Assembly (NCBI RefSeq): GCF_002022415.1
Contig: NZ_MUBG01000001.1
Coordinates: forward strand, 186,001-250,000
DNA: 64,000 nt
Direction of reading: 5' to 3'
From: Bartonella sp. WD12.1
GTDB lineage: Bacteria; Pseudomonadota; Alphaproteobacteria; Rhizobiales; Rhizobiaceae
The translations under genes and the position numbers were made by a program. Positions within the stretch are counted from its first letter, which is position 1. Each line of letters starts with the position of its first letter. The notes below the pieces were generated by a model, which worked only from the letters and a program-made list of their open reading frames with translations, was not told the DNA's origin and did not search any database. This document shows, in pieces, positions 19,497 through 28,155 of this stretch.

Positions 19497-20268
19497 TTCA
19501 GGTGTTTCAGGTTATGTGCAAATTTTTAATTTATTATGATAGCGTAATAAAACATTAGATTTGATATTTTAAAAGAGGTTATGGAGAAAGAATTGTCGAT
19601 TTGACCTTACTTAGTAGTTATTTACGTGACTGCATTTTACCGGGCTCTAATTTATTTGTTGGGTAAGTAGCTGTTTTGTACCATCTCATAAAGAGGGTAT
19701 TGGTTTTTGGTACTCAAGATTGTAAGCCTAGCTTCTTCTTATAATTTGAATAAAAGGCTTTGTTTGTTAATAAAATCATTTCAAATATAGACAAAATACT
19801 CTCCCTATATTTTTAGGATTTTCATATAGAATACGTAAAAATTTATTTTTGTCATTCAAGGGCAGATTAGCTTATTCATATTCATAATTTTTCAGAATTA
19901 TGAAAAGTTTTTATCAATTTTTGAAAGTTCTTTACTTATAAAAGTCTATTCATTTTGGCTAAATAATTGTTAAGAATGTTATTGGATGTCATTATTAATT
20001 TCACTTCACACTTATCACCATAAAATATGCCTAGCTTATTTTTTCAATGAATTTTAAAATATGATTTTTTCCAAAAATGATGATCAATCGAAATGAAACT
20101 GGAAGTAGGCATTACAATTTATGGTGATTGTATTTGTTTTTTACATGCGTACACAATTCAAAAAAGTTTTGCATTTTAGTTGAAATTAGCTTTGTTGTTA
20201 TAAAAGAAAAAGTAAAAAGAAGGTAAATCAAATATATTTGGAAAAATGGTATGAGTATTTATTCTAGA
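19497..20268. other. Gene-free AT-rich spacer with an inverted-repeat element
   Basis: No credible gene was seen on either strand. The only structured element recognised is the long inverted repeat at 20014-20128, listed separately. The spacer separates the convergent dcp and lytic transglycosylase genes. Confidence 0.6.
20014..20128. repeat. Imperfect inverted-repeat element, MITE-like or hairpin
   Basis: The left arm ATCACCATAAA (20014-20024) followed by ATGCCTA (20027-20033) matches the right arm TAGGCAT (20106-20112) and TTTATGGTGAT (20118-20128) as reverse complement: 18 paired bases per arm with small asymmetric gaps, around a 72-base AT-rich centre without coding potential. No obvious target duplication flanks it. 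It may be a small non-autonomous element, a large hairpin in the 3' region of the transglycosylase gene, or a decayed repeat. Confidence 0.6.
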
Positions 20269-21525
20269 TCATTGTTTTCTGAGGAGAGAGAGAACTTTAT
20301 AACTTGGGTATCCATTAGCTTCTAAGCCATGGCGCAGTTGAAAAGCCTTAATGGCTTGTTTGGAAGCTGTACCAATTTTACCATCAATTTCTCCTTTATA
20401 GTCTCCAAGCGCAGCTAAGCGAGATTGCAACTCTAAACGTTCTTGAAAAGTAATAGATTTGAATGGTCGATTCCAATCTTGTGCTAATCCAGGGTGTCCA
20501 GCGATACGATTAGCAAGGAGAGCAACGGCGAAGGCATAACGATCTGCATTATTGTAACGTTTAATAACAAAGAAATTTTTTGTTACTAAAAATATAGGTC
20601 CTTCTGGCCAATCGGGAAATTTCAATATTGCAAGTTGAGAAGAAGAAGGAAAAGGTTTCCCGTGTGCATGGCGGACACCTAGCTTTGCCCATTGTTCAAA
20701 GGAAAGCCAATCTTCAGGGAGTTTTTTTCTATGTGGTAATTTAACTTCAACACCCCAAGAAAGATCAGATTGCCAACCATTCATGTGAAGAAGATTGGCA
20801 GCAGTAGCAAGTGCATCTGGAATTGATGTCCAAATATTACAGCGTCCATCTCCGTCCATGTCAACACCATAGGCAAGATAACTCGTTGGGATAAATTGGG
20901 TGTGTCCTAATGCGCCGGCCCAAGATCCAATGAGTTGAGAACGATGAATGCCACTGTTTTGTAAAATTTTCATTGCAGCAATAAGTTGTGTGTGTGCATA
21001 TTTTTTACGTTTCTGGTCTGCGTAAGCTAAAGTTGCAAGTGAACGAATGGCATCATGCATTACATTTTTATTTTGCAAAACTTTTCCATAGCTACTTTCT
21101 ATAGACCAAATAGCAAGGAGAATATTCCGGTTAACACCGAAACGTTTTTCAATTTTGGAAAGCCATGGTTCCCATTTTTGAGCGTGGTACTGCCCTTCCA
21201 TAATGGCGATATTATGGACACGATTGTCGAAATAGTTCCATGGAGAATCGATAAATTCTGGTTGATATGCCGCTTTTTTTAAAACCACTGGGTCAATTGC
21301 GTCAACAGTTTTAAAAGCCATATCAAATGTAGTTGATGAGATATTGTTGGCTAAAGCTATTTTTTTAAATTCGTTAATCCAGTTTTTAAAATCACGCTCA
21401 GTATGTGCAAATGAAAGAAAAGGCGTCGAAAGAGCTAAAAGAGTAGAGATTACACCAATGATAAAGGCTCTGCGATTTATTAATTTCTTTGAAGAAGAAA
21501 GTAGACTCAGTGTTATTGGTTTCAT
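20269..21525 (-). CDS. Lytic murein transglycosylase (MltB/SLT_2 family) with peptidoglycan-binding domain
   Basis: A 418-residue exported enzyme that cleaves the MurNAc-GlcNAc bond of peptidoglycan with formation of 1,6-anhydro ends. The N-terminus has a twin-arginine-like segment (NRRAFIIG) followed by a hydrophobic stretch and an FAH cleavage region near residue 41. The SLT_2 catalytic domain spans about 45-340, with the catalytic Glu in WSIESSYGK and the typical GALGHTQFIPTSY and DGDGRCNIW motifs. A PG_binding_1 domain fills about 355-415. Tat export is suggested but not certain, because the consensus is only partial. It is divergent from galU with a 269-base spacer. Confidence 0.93.
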   Translation of the reverse strand: MKPITLSLLSSSKKLINRRAFIIGVISTLLALSTPFLSFAHTERDFKNWINEFKKIALANNISSTTFDMAFKTVDAIDPVVLKKAAYQPEFIDSPWNYFDNRVHNIAIMEGQYHAQKWEPWLSKIEKRFGVNRNILLAIWSIESSYGKVLQNKNVMHDAIRSLATLAYADQKRKKYAHTQLIAAMKILQNSGIHRSQLIGSWAGALGHTQFIPTSYLAYGVDMDGDGRCNIWTSIPDALATAANLLHMNGWQSDLSWGVEVKLPHRKKLPEDWLSFEQWAKLGVRHAHGKPFPSSSQLAILKFPDWPEGPIFLVTKNFFVIKRYNNADRYAFAVALLANRIAGHPGLAQDWNRPFKSITFQERLELQSRLAALGDYKGEIDGKIGTASKQAIKAFQLRHGLEANGYPSYKVLSLLRKQ

Positions 21526-21756
21526 CTTTTTGTTACTGCCGATTTTAGAATACTTTAGTATGAAGTAATTTCGTTTTTTGTATTTGGTTTGTAAAGTATA
21601 CTACCCAATTAAATCGAAAAACTTTGAAAAAGTATTCTGATTATTTAACTATTCGTGTCTTTTATTATAGCTAATTTTTATGATAATCCAACCAAAACAA
21701 TGAAGAATCTTTTTAGCATTTTAGTAAAACACGGTGATACATTAAATCAGAAAGCT

Positions 21757-21774
21757 ATATAGCAAACGCTATAT
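21757..21774. promoter_or_regulatory. Short perfect palindrome just upstream of the galU ribosome site
   Basis: ATATAGC-AAAC-GCTATAT (7-base-pair arms, 4-base loop) ends 10 bases before the GGAGAG ribosome site of galU. It could be an operator or a small leader hairpin; no regulator is known to me for it. Confidence 0.35.
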
Positions 21775-21794
21775 TTATAATCAGGAGAGTAAGT

Positions 21795-22679
21795 GTGCGT
21801 AAAATCCGGAAGGCAGTATTTCCCGTAGCAGGTCTTGGTACTCGTTTTCTTCCAGCAACGAAAACAGTTCCTAAGGAAATGCTGACTGTTGTTGATAAAC
21901 CTATTATTCAATATGTTGTAGATGAAGCACGTGAGGCGGGCATTGAGCATCTTATTTTTGTTACTGGACGCAATAAAGCAGTGATTGAAGATTATTTTGA
22001 TGCTCAAGTTGAATTATATACAGTACTTACTGAACGTGGCAAAAAAGAAGAACTTAAGCATTTACAAGATTTGCAGCCGCAACCTGGCATGACTTCTTTT
22101 ACTCGGCAGCAACAATCTTTGGGTCTTGGGCATGCTCTCTGGTGTGCACGTGAGTTAGTTGGCAAGGAACCTTTTGCTTTATTATTACCAGATATGTTGA
22201 TACAGGCTAAAAAGAATTGCCTTTCTGAAATGATCTACCTTTATGAAAAAACGGGTGGAGGAAATATTATTTCTGTTCAAGAATGTAATTTTGAAGACGT
22301 TCACAAATATGGTATTGTCGGCAAGGGTAAGCAAATTGCAAACGGCTTTGAAATCACAAAAATGGTAGAGAAACCAGAAAAGGAAATGGCTCCATCTAAT
22401 TTATACATTAATGGACGTTATATTTTACAACCAGAAATTTTTGATATTCTTTCCAATCAAGAACGAGGGGCAGAAAATGAAATTCAGTTGACAGATGCTA
22501 TGGTTCGGCTTTCAAATGAGCAAGCTTTTTTTGGTTTCCAGTTAGATGGATATACTTTTGATTGTGGTTCTACAACTGGTTTTATTGAAGCCAATGTTGC
22601 GTTTGCTTTAGCGCGTGCTGATATGAATCAGCATGTTTCTGTTTCATTGAAAAACTTACTTGAAACGATAAAAGCTTAA
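21795..22679 (+). CDS. galU: UTP-glucose-1-phosphate uridylyltransferase
   Basis: This 294-residue enzyme makes UDP-glucose from UTP and glucose-1-phosphate for lipopolysaccharide, glycolipid and glycan synthesis. The N-terminal nucleotide loop AVFPVAGLGTRFLPATK, the VDKPIIQYVVDEA segment and EKPEKEMAPSNLYINGRYI (in register) are typical, and length matches the family. The start is GTG at 21795, preceded by AGGAGAG (21783-21789); no ATG lies upstream in frame. It is followed after 45 bases by kdsD, another sugar-phosphate enzyme for envelope synthesis, on the same strand. Confidence 0.96.
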   Translation: MRKIRKAVFPVAGLGTRFLPATKTVPKEMLTVVDKPIIQYVVDEAREAGIEHLIFVTGRNKAVIEDYFDAQVELYTVLTERGKKEELKHLQDLQPQPGMTSFTRQQQSLGLGHALWCARELVGKEPFALLLPDMLIQAKKNCLSEMIYLYEKTGGGNIISVQECNFEDVHKYGIVGKGKQIANGFEITKMVEKPEKEMAPSNLYINGRYILQPEIFDILSNQERGAENEIQLTDAMVRLSNEQAFFGFQLDGYTFDCGSTTGFIEANVAFALARADMNQHVSVSLKNLLETIKA

Positions 22680-22724
22680 AAATTATATAGATCTCTGTTT
22701 TGATTTCATTTATCAAATTTAGTT

Positions 22725-23720
22725 ATGATGATACAGTCTTCTAATATGCTGGCTTTACAAGGTGCAATTACATCGGCACTTAAAACTATTTCTCGTGAGA
22801 AACAAGGGCTTGAAGCTCTTGAGAAAGCTCTTTTAAGCCACCTTTCAGATTCTTTTAAAAAAGCTGTTCAGACCATTAGTAATGCTCAGGGTCATGTGGT
22901 GATTACTGGTCTTGGTAAGAGTGGTCATATAGGAACAAAAATTGCTGCGACTTTAGCCTCAACGGGGACGCCTGCCTTTTTTGTGCATGCTGCAGAAGCT
23001 AATCATGGTGACCTTGGTATGATTAGTTCTGATGATGTTATTCTTGCTTTGTCATGGTCAGGTGAAACTATGGAATTAAGCGGCATTATAAACCATGCTG
23101 CGCGTTTCCGTATCCCACTTATTGCAATGACATCTGGCGAGCACTCTGTATTAGGGCGAAAAGCTGATATTGTATTATTATTACCAAAGATAGAAGAGGC
23201 TTGTCCTCATGGGCTTGCTCCGACAACTTCTACAGTTATGCAATTGGCAATGGGTGATGCATTAGCTGTTGCTCTTTTAGAAAGGCATGACTTTAGCGCA
23301 ACAGATTTTAAAATTTATCATCCTGGTGGTTCGCTTGGTGCAAACTTTAAATATGTGCGCGATATTATGCATCAAGGTGATAGTCTTCCTTTGATTATAC
23401 AGGGTGCACCTATGACTGAAGCTGTAAATATTTTGGTTGAAAAACATTTTGGTTGTGTTGGTGTTATAAACCAAAAAGGTGAATTAATTGGAATTGTAAC
23501 GGATGGCGATCTTGCGCGTAATATTCACTGTGATTTATCAAAGTTCAATGTTGATGAGGTAATGACAAAGGATCCTAAAATTGTAAACCCAGATACACTC
23601 GTTGGTGCTGCGACAGCTTTTATTAATGATCATCAGATTGGTGCTTTTTTTGTCATCGAAGATAAAAAACCCGTAGGGATTGTTCATTTTCATGATCTTT
23701 TGCGTGTTGGTGCTGTTTGA
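22725..23720 (+). CDS. kdsD: Arabinose-5-phosphate isomerase KdsD/KpsF
   Basis: A 331-residue enzyme converting ribulose-5-phosphate to arabinose-5-phosphate, the first committed step of Kdo synthesis for lipid A-core. A SIS domain (about residues 45-185; GLGKSGHIGTKIAATLASTGTP in parts, SWSGET and the conserved TTSTVMQLAMGDALA) is followed by two CBS motifs (about 210-325). The tandem ATG ATG start leaves a three-base uncertainty. The sequence fits KdsD/KpsF throughout; the two names differ by genetic context, and without a capsule cluster here KdsD is preferred. Confidence 0.95.
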   Translation: MMIQSSNMLALQGAITSALKTISREKQGLEALEKALLSHLSDSFKKAVQTISNAQGHVVITGLGKSGHIGTKIAATLASTGTPAFFVHAAEANHGDLGMISSDDVILALSWSGETMELSGIINHAARFRIPLIAMTSGEHSVLGRKADIVLLLPKIEEACPHGLAPTTSTVMQLAMGDALAVALLERHDFSATDFKIYHPGGSLGANFKYVRDIMHQGDSLPLIIQGAPMTEAVNILVEKHFGCVGVINQKGELIGIVTDGDLARNIHCDLSKFNVDEVMTKDPKIVNPDTLVGAATAFINDHQIGAFFVIEDKKPVGIVHFHDLLRVGAV

Positions 23721-23984
23721 GTTAATAGGTGCCGATATCAGGTAAAATTTTTAATGCGCAAGTTAAGGTGAATTTAATAATAACAGAAGCAATTTTAAAT
23801 ATAGAATTACTCCGTTAAGTTATTATTGTTAAAGGGCTGTTGTTTACGTATCTTAAGATTGTATAGCGAGTTTATCAGCCAGATATGTGTAATGTTTACA
23901 TTAATTTTAAAGCTCTATTAGGAAGGGCAATTACACTTTCTTATGAGTTTATTTTGTAAATTTAAATAAAATTTTGACTTTCAT

Positions 23985-24368
23985 TTAAATTTGACGGTTG
24001 AGAAAAAATTGTAATCCAGTACTTGATGTGCAAAAAAGCTGCATTGTGTCATTTGATAATCTACAATCAGCTCTAGATATAGTTCCACGGAGAATTGAGC
24101 GTATTTCAATTTCTACATGTTGAGCATTGACGTAATTGTAAGTGCCTTCTGATAATTTTTCTTTTGTATCTGCTGCTCGTGTTTCAAAAGTGCCATTACG
24201 GAAAGAAGAAATAATACCGTTTTTATCAATCCATTCACCATCAATTCCAGTTGGTATATTTTCTACGGTCGGGTGTTGCCCATAATGGTGTGGAAGGCTG
24301 CAGGCTGCTATCGCCAAAATAGTAATTGTAAGACATAAAATGCGGCAGATATATTGCATTTGTTTCAC
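23985..24368 (-). CDS. omp10: Outer membrane lipoprotein Omp10 homologue
   Basis: A 127-residue lipoprotein. The signal peptide ends in a lipobox (LAIAAC, Cys22) followed by an AprI/Inh-like beta domain. It matches what I recall of Brucella Omp10: PTGIDGEWIDKNGIISSF near the mature N-terminus, FETRAADTKEKLSEGTY, VEIEIRSILRGT and the CTSSTGLQFFL end. In Brucella Omp10 is a surface-exposed lipoprotein; its molecular role is not established. It stands alone, flanked by AT-rich spacers. Confidence 0.85.
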   Translation of the reverse strand: MKQMQYICRILCLTITILAIAACSLPHHYGQHPTVENIPTGIDGEWIDKNGIISSFRNGTFETRAADTKEKLSEGTYNYVNAQHVEIEIRSILRGTISRADCRLSNDTMQLFCTSSTGLQFFLNRQI

Positions 24369-24625
24369 TCTATTTATTTTATGTTGCTTTTCAATTATTT
24401 ATAATAAACTTAAGATTATTATTATTAAGTTACTTTATTAATTAATATTGAGGCTTTTGCTGAAAAATAATGAAAAAGCAAAGAATTGGAAAAAATATCT
24501 TAATGTTGTTAATTATTGAAATAATAAATTTAACACGCGTGATACAAAAGGTAAAATATTTTTTATGATTTACAATAATTCTCATATTAATATTGTTTAG
24601 TAGTCTCAGAGGAGATTATTAAATT

Positions 24626-26038
24626 ATGGTTGGTCCTATTCTTGTTGCGAGTGAAGATCACGGAAAGCGTATAGAGTTTTCTGCTATGCTCCGAGATCTT
24701 GGTTATCGTGTCATTGAAGCAGAAAATAGTCTGCGTACGATCGACCTTTTACATAGACGTAAAAATGTCATGCTTGCACTGCTTGATGTTGTTATGAGTG
24801 ATTTAAGTATAAGTGATTTGATTACGACAATTAGAGCTGCTGGAGTTTCTGTTCCTATTATTGTTATAGCAAAGCAAGATAATCAAGAATCACTTCAAAA
24901 AGCTTTAAGAGCTGGAGCTATTGATTATTGGATTTATCCGGTTACACCACTACGATTGAGAATTACATTGAATAATCTTTCACGTACTTCTGCATTAGAG
25001 CGTGAAGTTTATTATATTCAACGACGAAATAAAAATTATTTACGATTTTCTGATCTCTATACAAAAAGCAGTGCAATGCAAGTGGTCTTAGAACAATCAA
25101 AAAGTGCTGCTATTTCTCCACAGAATCTTTTGATAAAAGGTGAAATAGGAACTGGTCGTGAAACATTAGCACACATTATTCACTGTGAAAGTTTATTCTC
25201 AGAAGGGCCTTTTATCCGCTTCCAGTGTTTACCTGTTATTGATCCAGAGCAAGAAAAACACATATGGTTTAAAGAATTTTTACCCCTAGTTTCTTCTCTT
25301 GAAAAGGGGACTCTTTGCCTTTGTGATATTGATCGACTTGAGCCCATACAGCAAAAACGTTTTGCACATTATCTAAAAGAGAGAGCAGAGACCACAAAGA
25401 ATGAAAAGCCTCCTTTTCGCATTATAGCCATATCAACGTCACAACTTGAAGATCTAGTTAAAGATGACGTTTTTTTTCATGGTTTGTTTGAACATTTTTC
25501 CCAATTATATATCAATGTTCCTACTTTGCGAGAATTAAGGGATGATCTTCCAGAAATTTCTCAGCGTTTGATTGATCGCATCATTACTGAAACAGGACGA
25601 TTGCATATACATGGTTTGGCGGGATCAGCTATTTCATTACTTATGCAATATGATTGGCCTGGTAACCATAGTGAACTTGAAAATTTATTATTTCGCGCAG
25701 TTTTACTCAGTGAAGGGCCTTTGTTAACTGTTCGCGATTTTCCACAATTAATGGGAAGTTCATTACTTGGTGTTCCAAGTATTATGTATAATCATGTTCA
25801 AAAACATTCTGAAAAAACGTCTATACAATTTTTAAATTCTGAAGGACATGTTCGTACCTTTGCGGATATGGAACGCGATATTATTGAAAAAGCAGTTAAA
25901 CATTATAAAAGACGTATGAGTGAGGTTTCTCGCCGTCTTTGTATAGGGCGTTCTACACTTTATCGTAAAATAGAAGAATACGAGGGTGACAAACAGTCAA
26001 AAATAGAAGGAAAATCTATAATAGATTTCCATTCATAA
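24626..26038 (+). CDS. NtrC-like response regulator, degenerate receiver and AAA+ domains, Fis-type HTH
   Basis: A 470-residue protein with NtrC-family order: receiver (1-120), AAA+ core (about 145-375) and a C-terminal Fis-type helix-turn-helix (about 425-458, MSEVSRRLCIGRSTLYRKIEE). The receiver keeps an acidic pair (Glu10, Asp11) and the phospho-acceptor position Asp54, but the conserved Lys before Pro is Tyr (DYWIYP, 100-105) and the switch Thr is Ala. Walker A is GEIGTGRET (Lys to Arg); Walker B is CLCDIDRLE. The GAFTGA loop that contacts sigma-54 is missing: the sequence passes from FIRFQCLP to EKGTLCLCD without it. It is therefore unlikely to activate sigma-54 polymerase and may act as an ordinary DNA-binding regulator. 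AGAGGAGATTATTAA precedes the start. No kinase gene is adjacent. Confidence 0.85.
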   Translation: MVGPILVASEDHGKRIEFSAMLRDLGYRVIEAENSLRTIDLLHRRKNVMLALLDVVMSDLSISDLITTIRAAGVSVPIIVIAKQDNQESLQKALRAGAIDYWIYPVTPLRLRITLNNLSRTSALEREVYYIQRRNKNYLRFSDLYTKSSAMQVVLEQSKSAAISPQNLLIKGEIGTGRETLAHIIHCESLFSEGPFIRFQCLPVIDPEQEKHIWFKEFLPLVSSLEKGTLCLCDIDRLEPIQQKRFAHYLKERAETTKNEKPPFRIIAISTSQLEDLVKDDVFFHGLFEHFSQLYINVPTLRELRDDLPEISQRLIDRIITETGRLHIHGLAGSAISLLMQYDWPGNHSELENLLFRAVLLSEGPLLTVRDFPQLMGSSLLGVPSIMYNHVQKHSEKTSIQFLNSEGHVRTFADMERDIIEKAVKHYKRRMSEVSRRLCIGRSTLYRKIEEYEGDKQSKIEGKSIIDFHS

Positions 26039-26160
26039 AAATACGGTTTTTAATAGTGGTAATACGAAGACTTCTGTTTTTTTAGAAGTATCATTTGCGA
26101 TATAACTGACTAAATTTGAAGTAATTTTTCAATCGATGTTTTTATTTTAACTTAATAAAT

Positions 26161-26436
26161 ATGAAATTTTATTTGAGGATATTCTCATTAGCTTTATTGC
26201 TTAAAGCTTGTGGTATTGAAGTTAAGACTGCATTTACAGATAATAAACAGACATTTCATGTTTTCTTGCGTCGGATACAGAATTTTAGAATCACTGATGT
26301 GGTAGGTTATATTTTCAAGCAAATAATAAGATTCTACTTATTATATCAATTGAATGATAAAAACGTTGATTTTGATGTTAGAGCACGTATTTATGAATGT
26401 GCAATAGCTTTTAAAGTAGAAAGTGTATCACTTTGA
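26161..26436 (+). CDS. Small hypothetical ORF, doubtful
   Basis: A 91-residue frame with a hydrophobic N-terminus (YLRIFSLALLLKACG) and no similarity that I recognise. There is no ribosome site before its ATG. Its stop overlaps the TTG start of the phospholipase-D-like gene by three bases (TTGA), which could mean coupling or chance. The rest of the sequence is basic and Phe/Ile-rich, as random AT-rich DNA often is. It may be a leader, a gene remnant or non-coding. Confidence 0.25.
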   Translation: MKFYLRIFSLALLLKACGIEVKTAFTDNKQTFHVFLRRIQNFRITDVVGYIFKQIIRFYLLYQLNDKNVDFDVRARIYECAIAFKVESVSL

Positions 26437-28004
26437 TTCTGTTAAATATTATTATCGGATCTATTATCTTTTTTACTACAGCATTTATATTGGCAATTTA
26501 CGCTTATGGCTGTTTTACCAAAAGTACGATAAAGGAGTATTCTTATGCGTTTAATGTCGAGAAAGATGCGACCAAGCTTGATTGTATAGTGAGTCGATTA
26601 GCAAAAGAGACGAATGGATTAGGGGTCGACAAAGATGCTCTTTCACTCATTACTAGCAATTTAGATGCGTTTTGTGTTCGTACAATGGCGGCAGCACAGG
26701 CTGAACGCAGTCTTGATCTGATGTATTATATTTGGGACGATGATTTAACAGGGCGTTTGTTACTTAGCGAAGTGGTGGAAGCGGCTGATCGTGGTGTGCG
26801 CGTGCGTCTTCTTTTGGATGATATTAATGCTCAGGGGCGTGATCCAGCTTATATTGCGCTTAATAAACATCCTTATATTGAAGTTAGAATGTTTAATCCA
26901 GGGCGAGCGCGCAGTGGTGGTTTACGTCGCGGTCTAGAGATTATATTGCGGGCACTTGTTGTAACACGCAGAATGCATAATAAAGCTTTTATTGTAGATG
27001 GACGGGTAGCTTTTGTAGGAGGACGCAATATTGCAGATTCTTATTTTGATGCCGGTAAGGAGGCAAGTTTCCGAGATCTAGACCTGATGTTAATTGGTCC
27101 ATCGGTAAAAAAAGTAGAAACTATCTTTGATGATTTTTGGAATAGTTCTGTAGTTTTACCAATTCATGCTTTAGTAGTTCCAAAAAGTACAAATAACCTT
27201 GACGATTGGAAAGATAAGTTGCACAAATTTCGTCACTCCAAAGTCGCAAAAGTTTATTTAGATTATGTCAACAAATATATCAGTTTTGAATATTTTATCC
27301 AAACTGGAAAGCGATTATTTCTAGCAGATAAAGTTGAAGTTCTTTCTGATCCTCCAGAAAAAGCATTAGGCAAAAAAGTAGGCAATTGGCTGATGGAGGT
27401 ACTCTCACAAGTTATTGAAGGTGCAAAAAAAACAGTCCAAATTACATCACCTTATTTTGTTCCTGGTAAAGCAGGCACACAGCATTTGAGCAGTTTGGTG
27501 TCAAAAGGTGTTGATGTTAGAATTCTTACTAATTCTTTAGCGGCTACTGATGTGGTGGTGGTGCATAGTGGTTATGCACCTTATCGTAAGGTTTTATTGA
27601 AAAGTGGTGTTAAACTTTATGAATTAAAACCAGATGGAGGTTCCCACCGGTTGTGGTTGTTTAGATCAAGTAAAGCAAGTTTACATACAAAAGCTTTTTT
27701 AATTGACCATAAAACTGCTTTTATTGGATCTTTAAATTTTGATCCTCGATCAGCTTCATTGAATACAGAAATGGGTATTCTTTTTGAGTGTGCACCAATT
27801 ACAGCTATGTTGGATTTGCTTTTTTTAGAGGAAACAACAGGTGAAATGAGTTATTGTTTACGTCTTGGGGATAATGATCGTATTTATTGGGATTTTATTG
27901 AAAATGAAAAACAATATAGTATTGATTATGAACCAGAAAGCAGTTTTAAGCGTCGCGCATTTGCAAAGATAATGAGTTGGTTGCCAATTGAATCACAATT
28001 ATAG
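26433..28004 (+). CDS. Phospholipase D-family protein (cardiolipin synthase-like)
   Basis: A 523-residue protein with an N-terminal transmembrane helix (about residues 2-25) and two HKD motifs, HxKxxxxD at His182-Lys184-Asp189 (HNKAFIVDG) and His418-Lys420-Asp425 (HTKAFLIDH), each followed by the family's GG/GS-N element (GGRNIAD, GSLNFDPRS). This pair forms one active site for phosphodiester transfer or hydrolysis. Members include cardiolipin synthases ClsB/ClsC-like and phospholipases; substrate cannot be decided. The start is TTG 26433, because no ATG or GTG lies before the conserved region; the ribosome site is weak. Inner-membrane anchoring is likely. Confidence 0.88.
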   Translation: MILLNIIIGSIIFFTTAFILAIYAYGCFTKSTIKEYSYAFNVEKDATKLDCIVSRLAKETNGLGVDKDALSLITSNLDAFCVRTMAAAQAERSLDLMYYIWDDDLTGRLLLSEVVEAADRGVRVRLLLDDINAQGRDPAYIALNKHPYIEVRMFNPGRARSGGLRRGLEIILRALVVTRRMHNKAFIVDGRVAFVGGRNIADSYFDAGKEASFRDLDLMLIGPSVKKVETIFDDFWNSSVVLPIHALVVPKSTNNLDDWKDKLHKFRHSKVAKVYLDYVNKYISFEYFIQTGKRLFLADKVEVLSDPPEKALGKKVGNWLMEVLSQVIEGAKKTVQITSPYFVPGKAGTQHLSSLVSKGVDVRILTNSLAATDVVVVHSGYAPYRKVLLKSGVKLYELKPDGGSHRLWLFRSSKASLHTKAFLIDHKTAFIGSLNFDPRSASLNTEMGILFECAPITAMLDLLFLEETTGEMSYCLRLGDNDRIYWDFIENEKQYSIDYEPESSFKRRAFAKIMSWLPIESQL

Positions 28005-28155
28005 CTTATACAAGAATATATTAGAAAAAATATTTATTTTTCTTTTCATTTTGTTTGCAACATGGCATAATTCATTGCCAAATTCACAGCGCATAAAAAC
28101 TACAGCTGCATTTTATATTTATTTGCCAGTGTTTTATTATTAAAGGAATTTGGCT

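Noticed and set aside
23777..23840. AATAATAAC / GTTATTATT inverted repeat after kdsD
   Set aside because: Low-complexity AT repeats of this length are expected by chance here, and no T tract follows.
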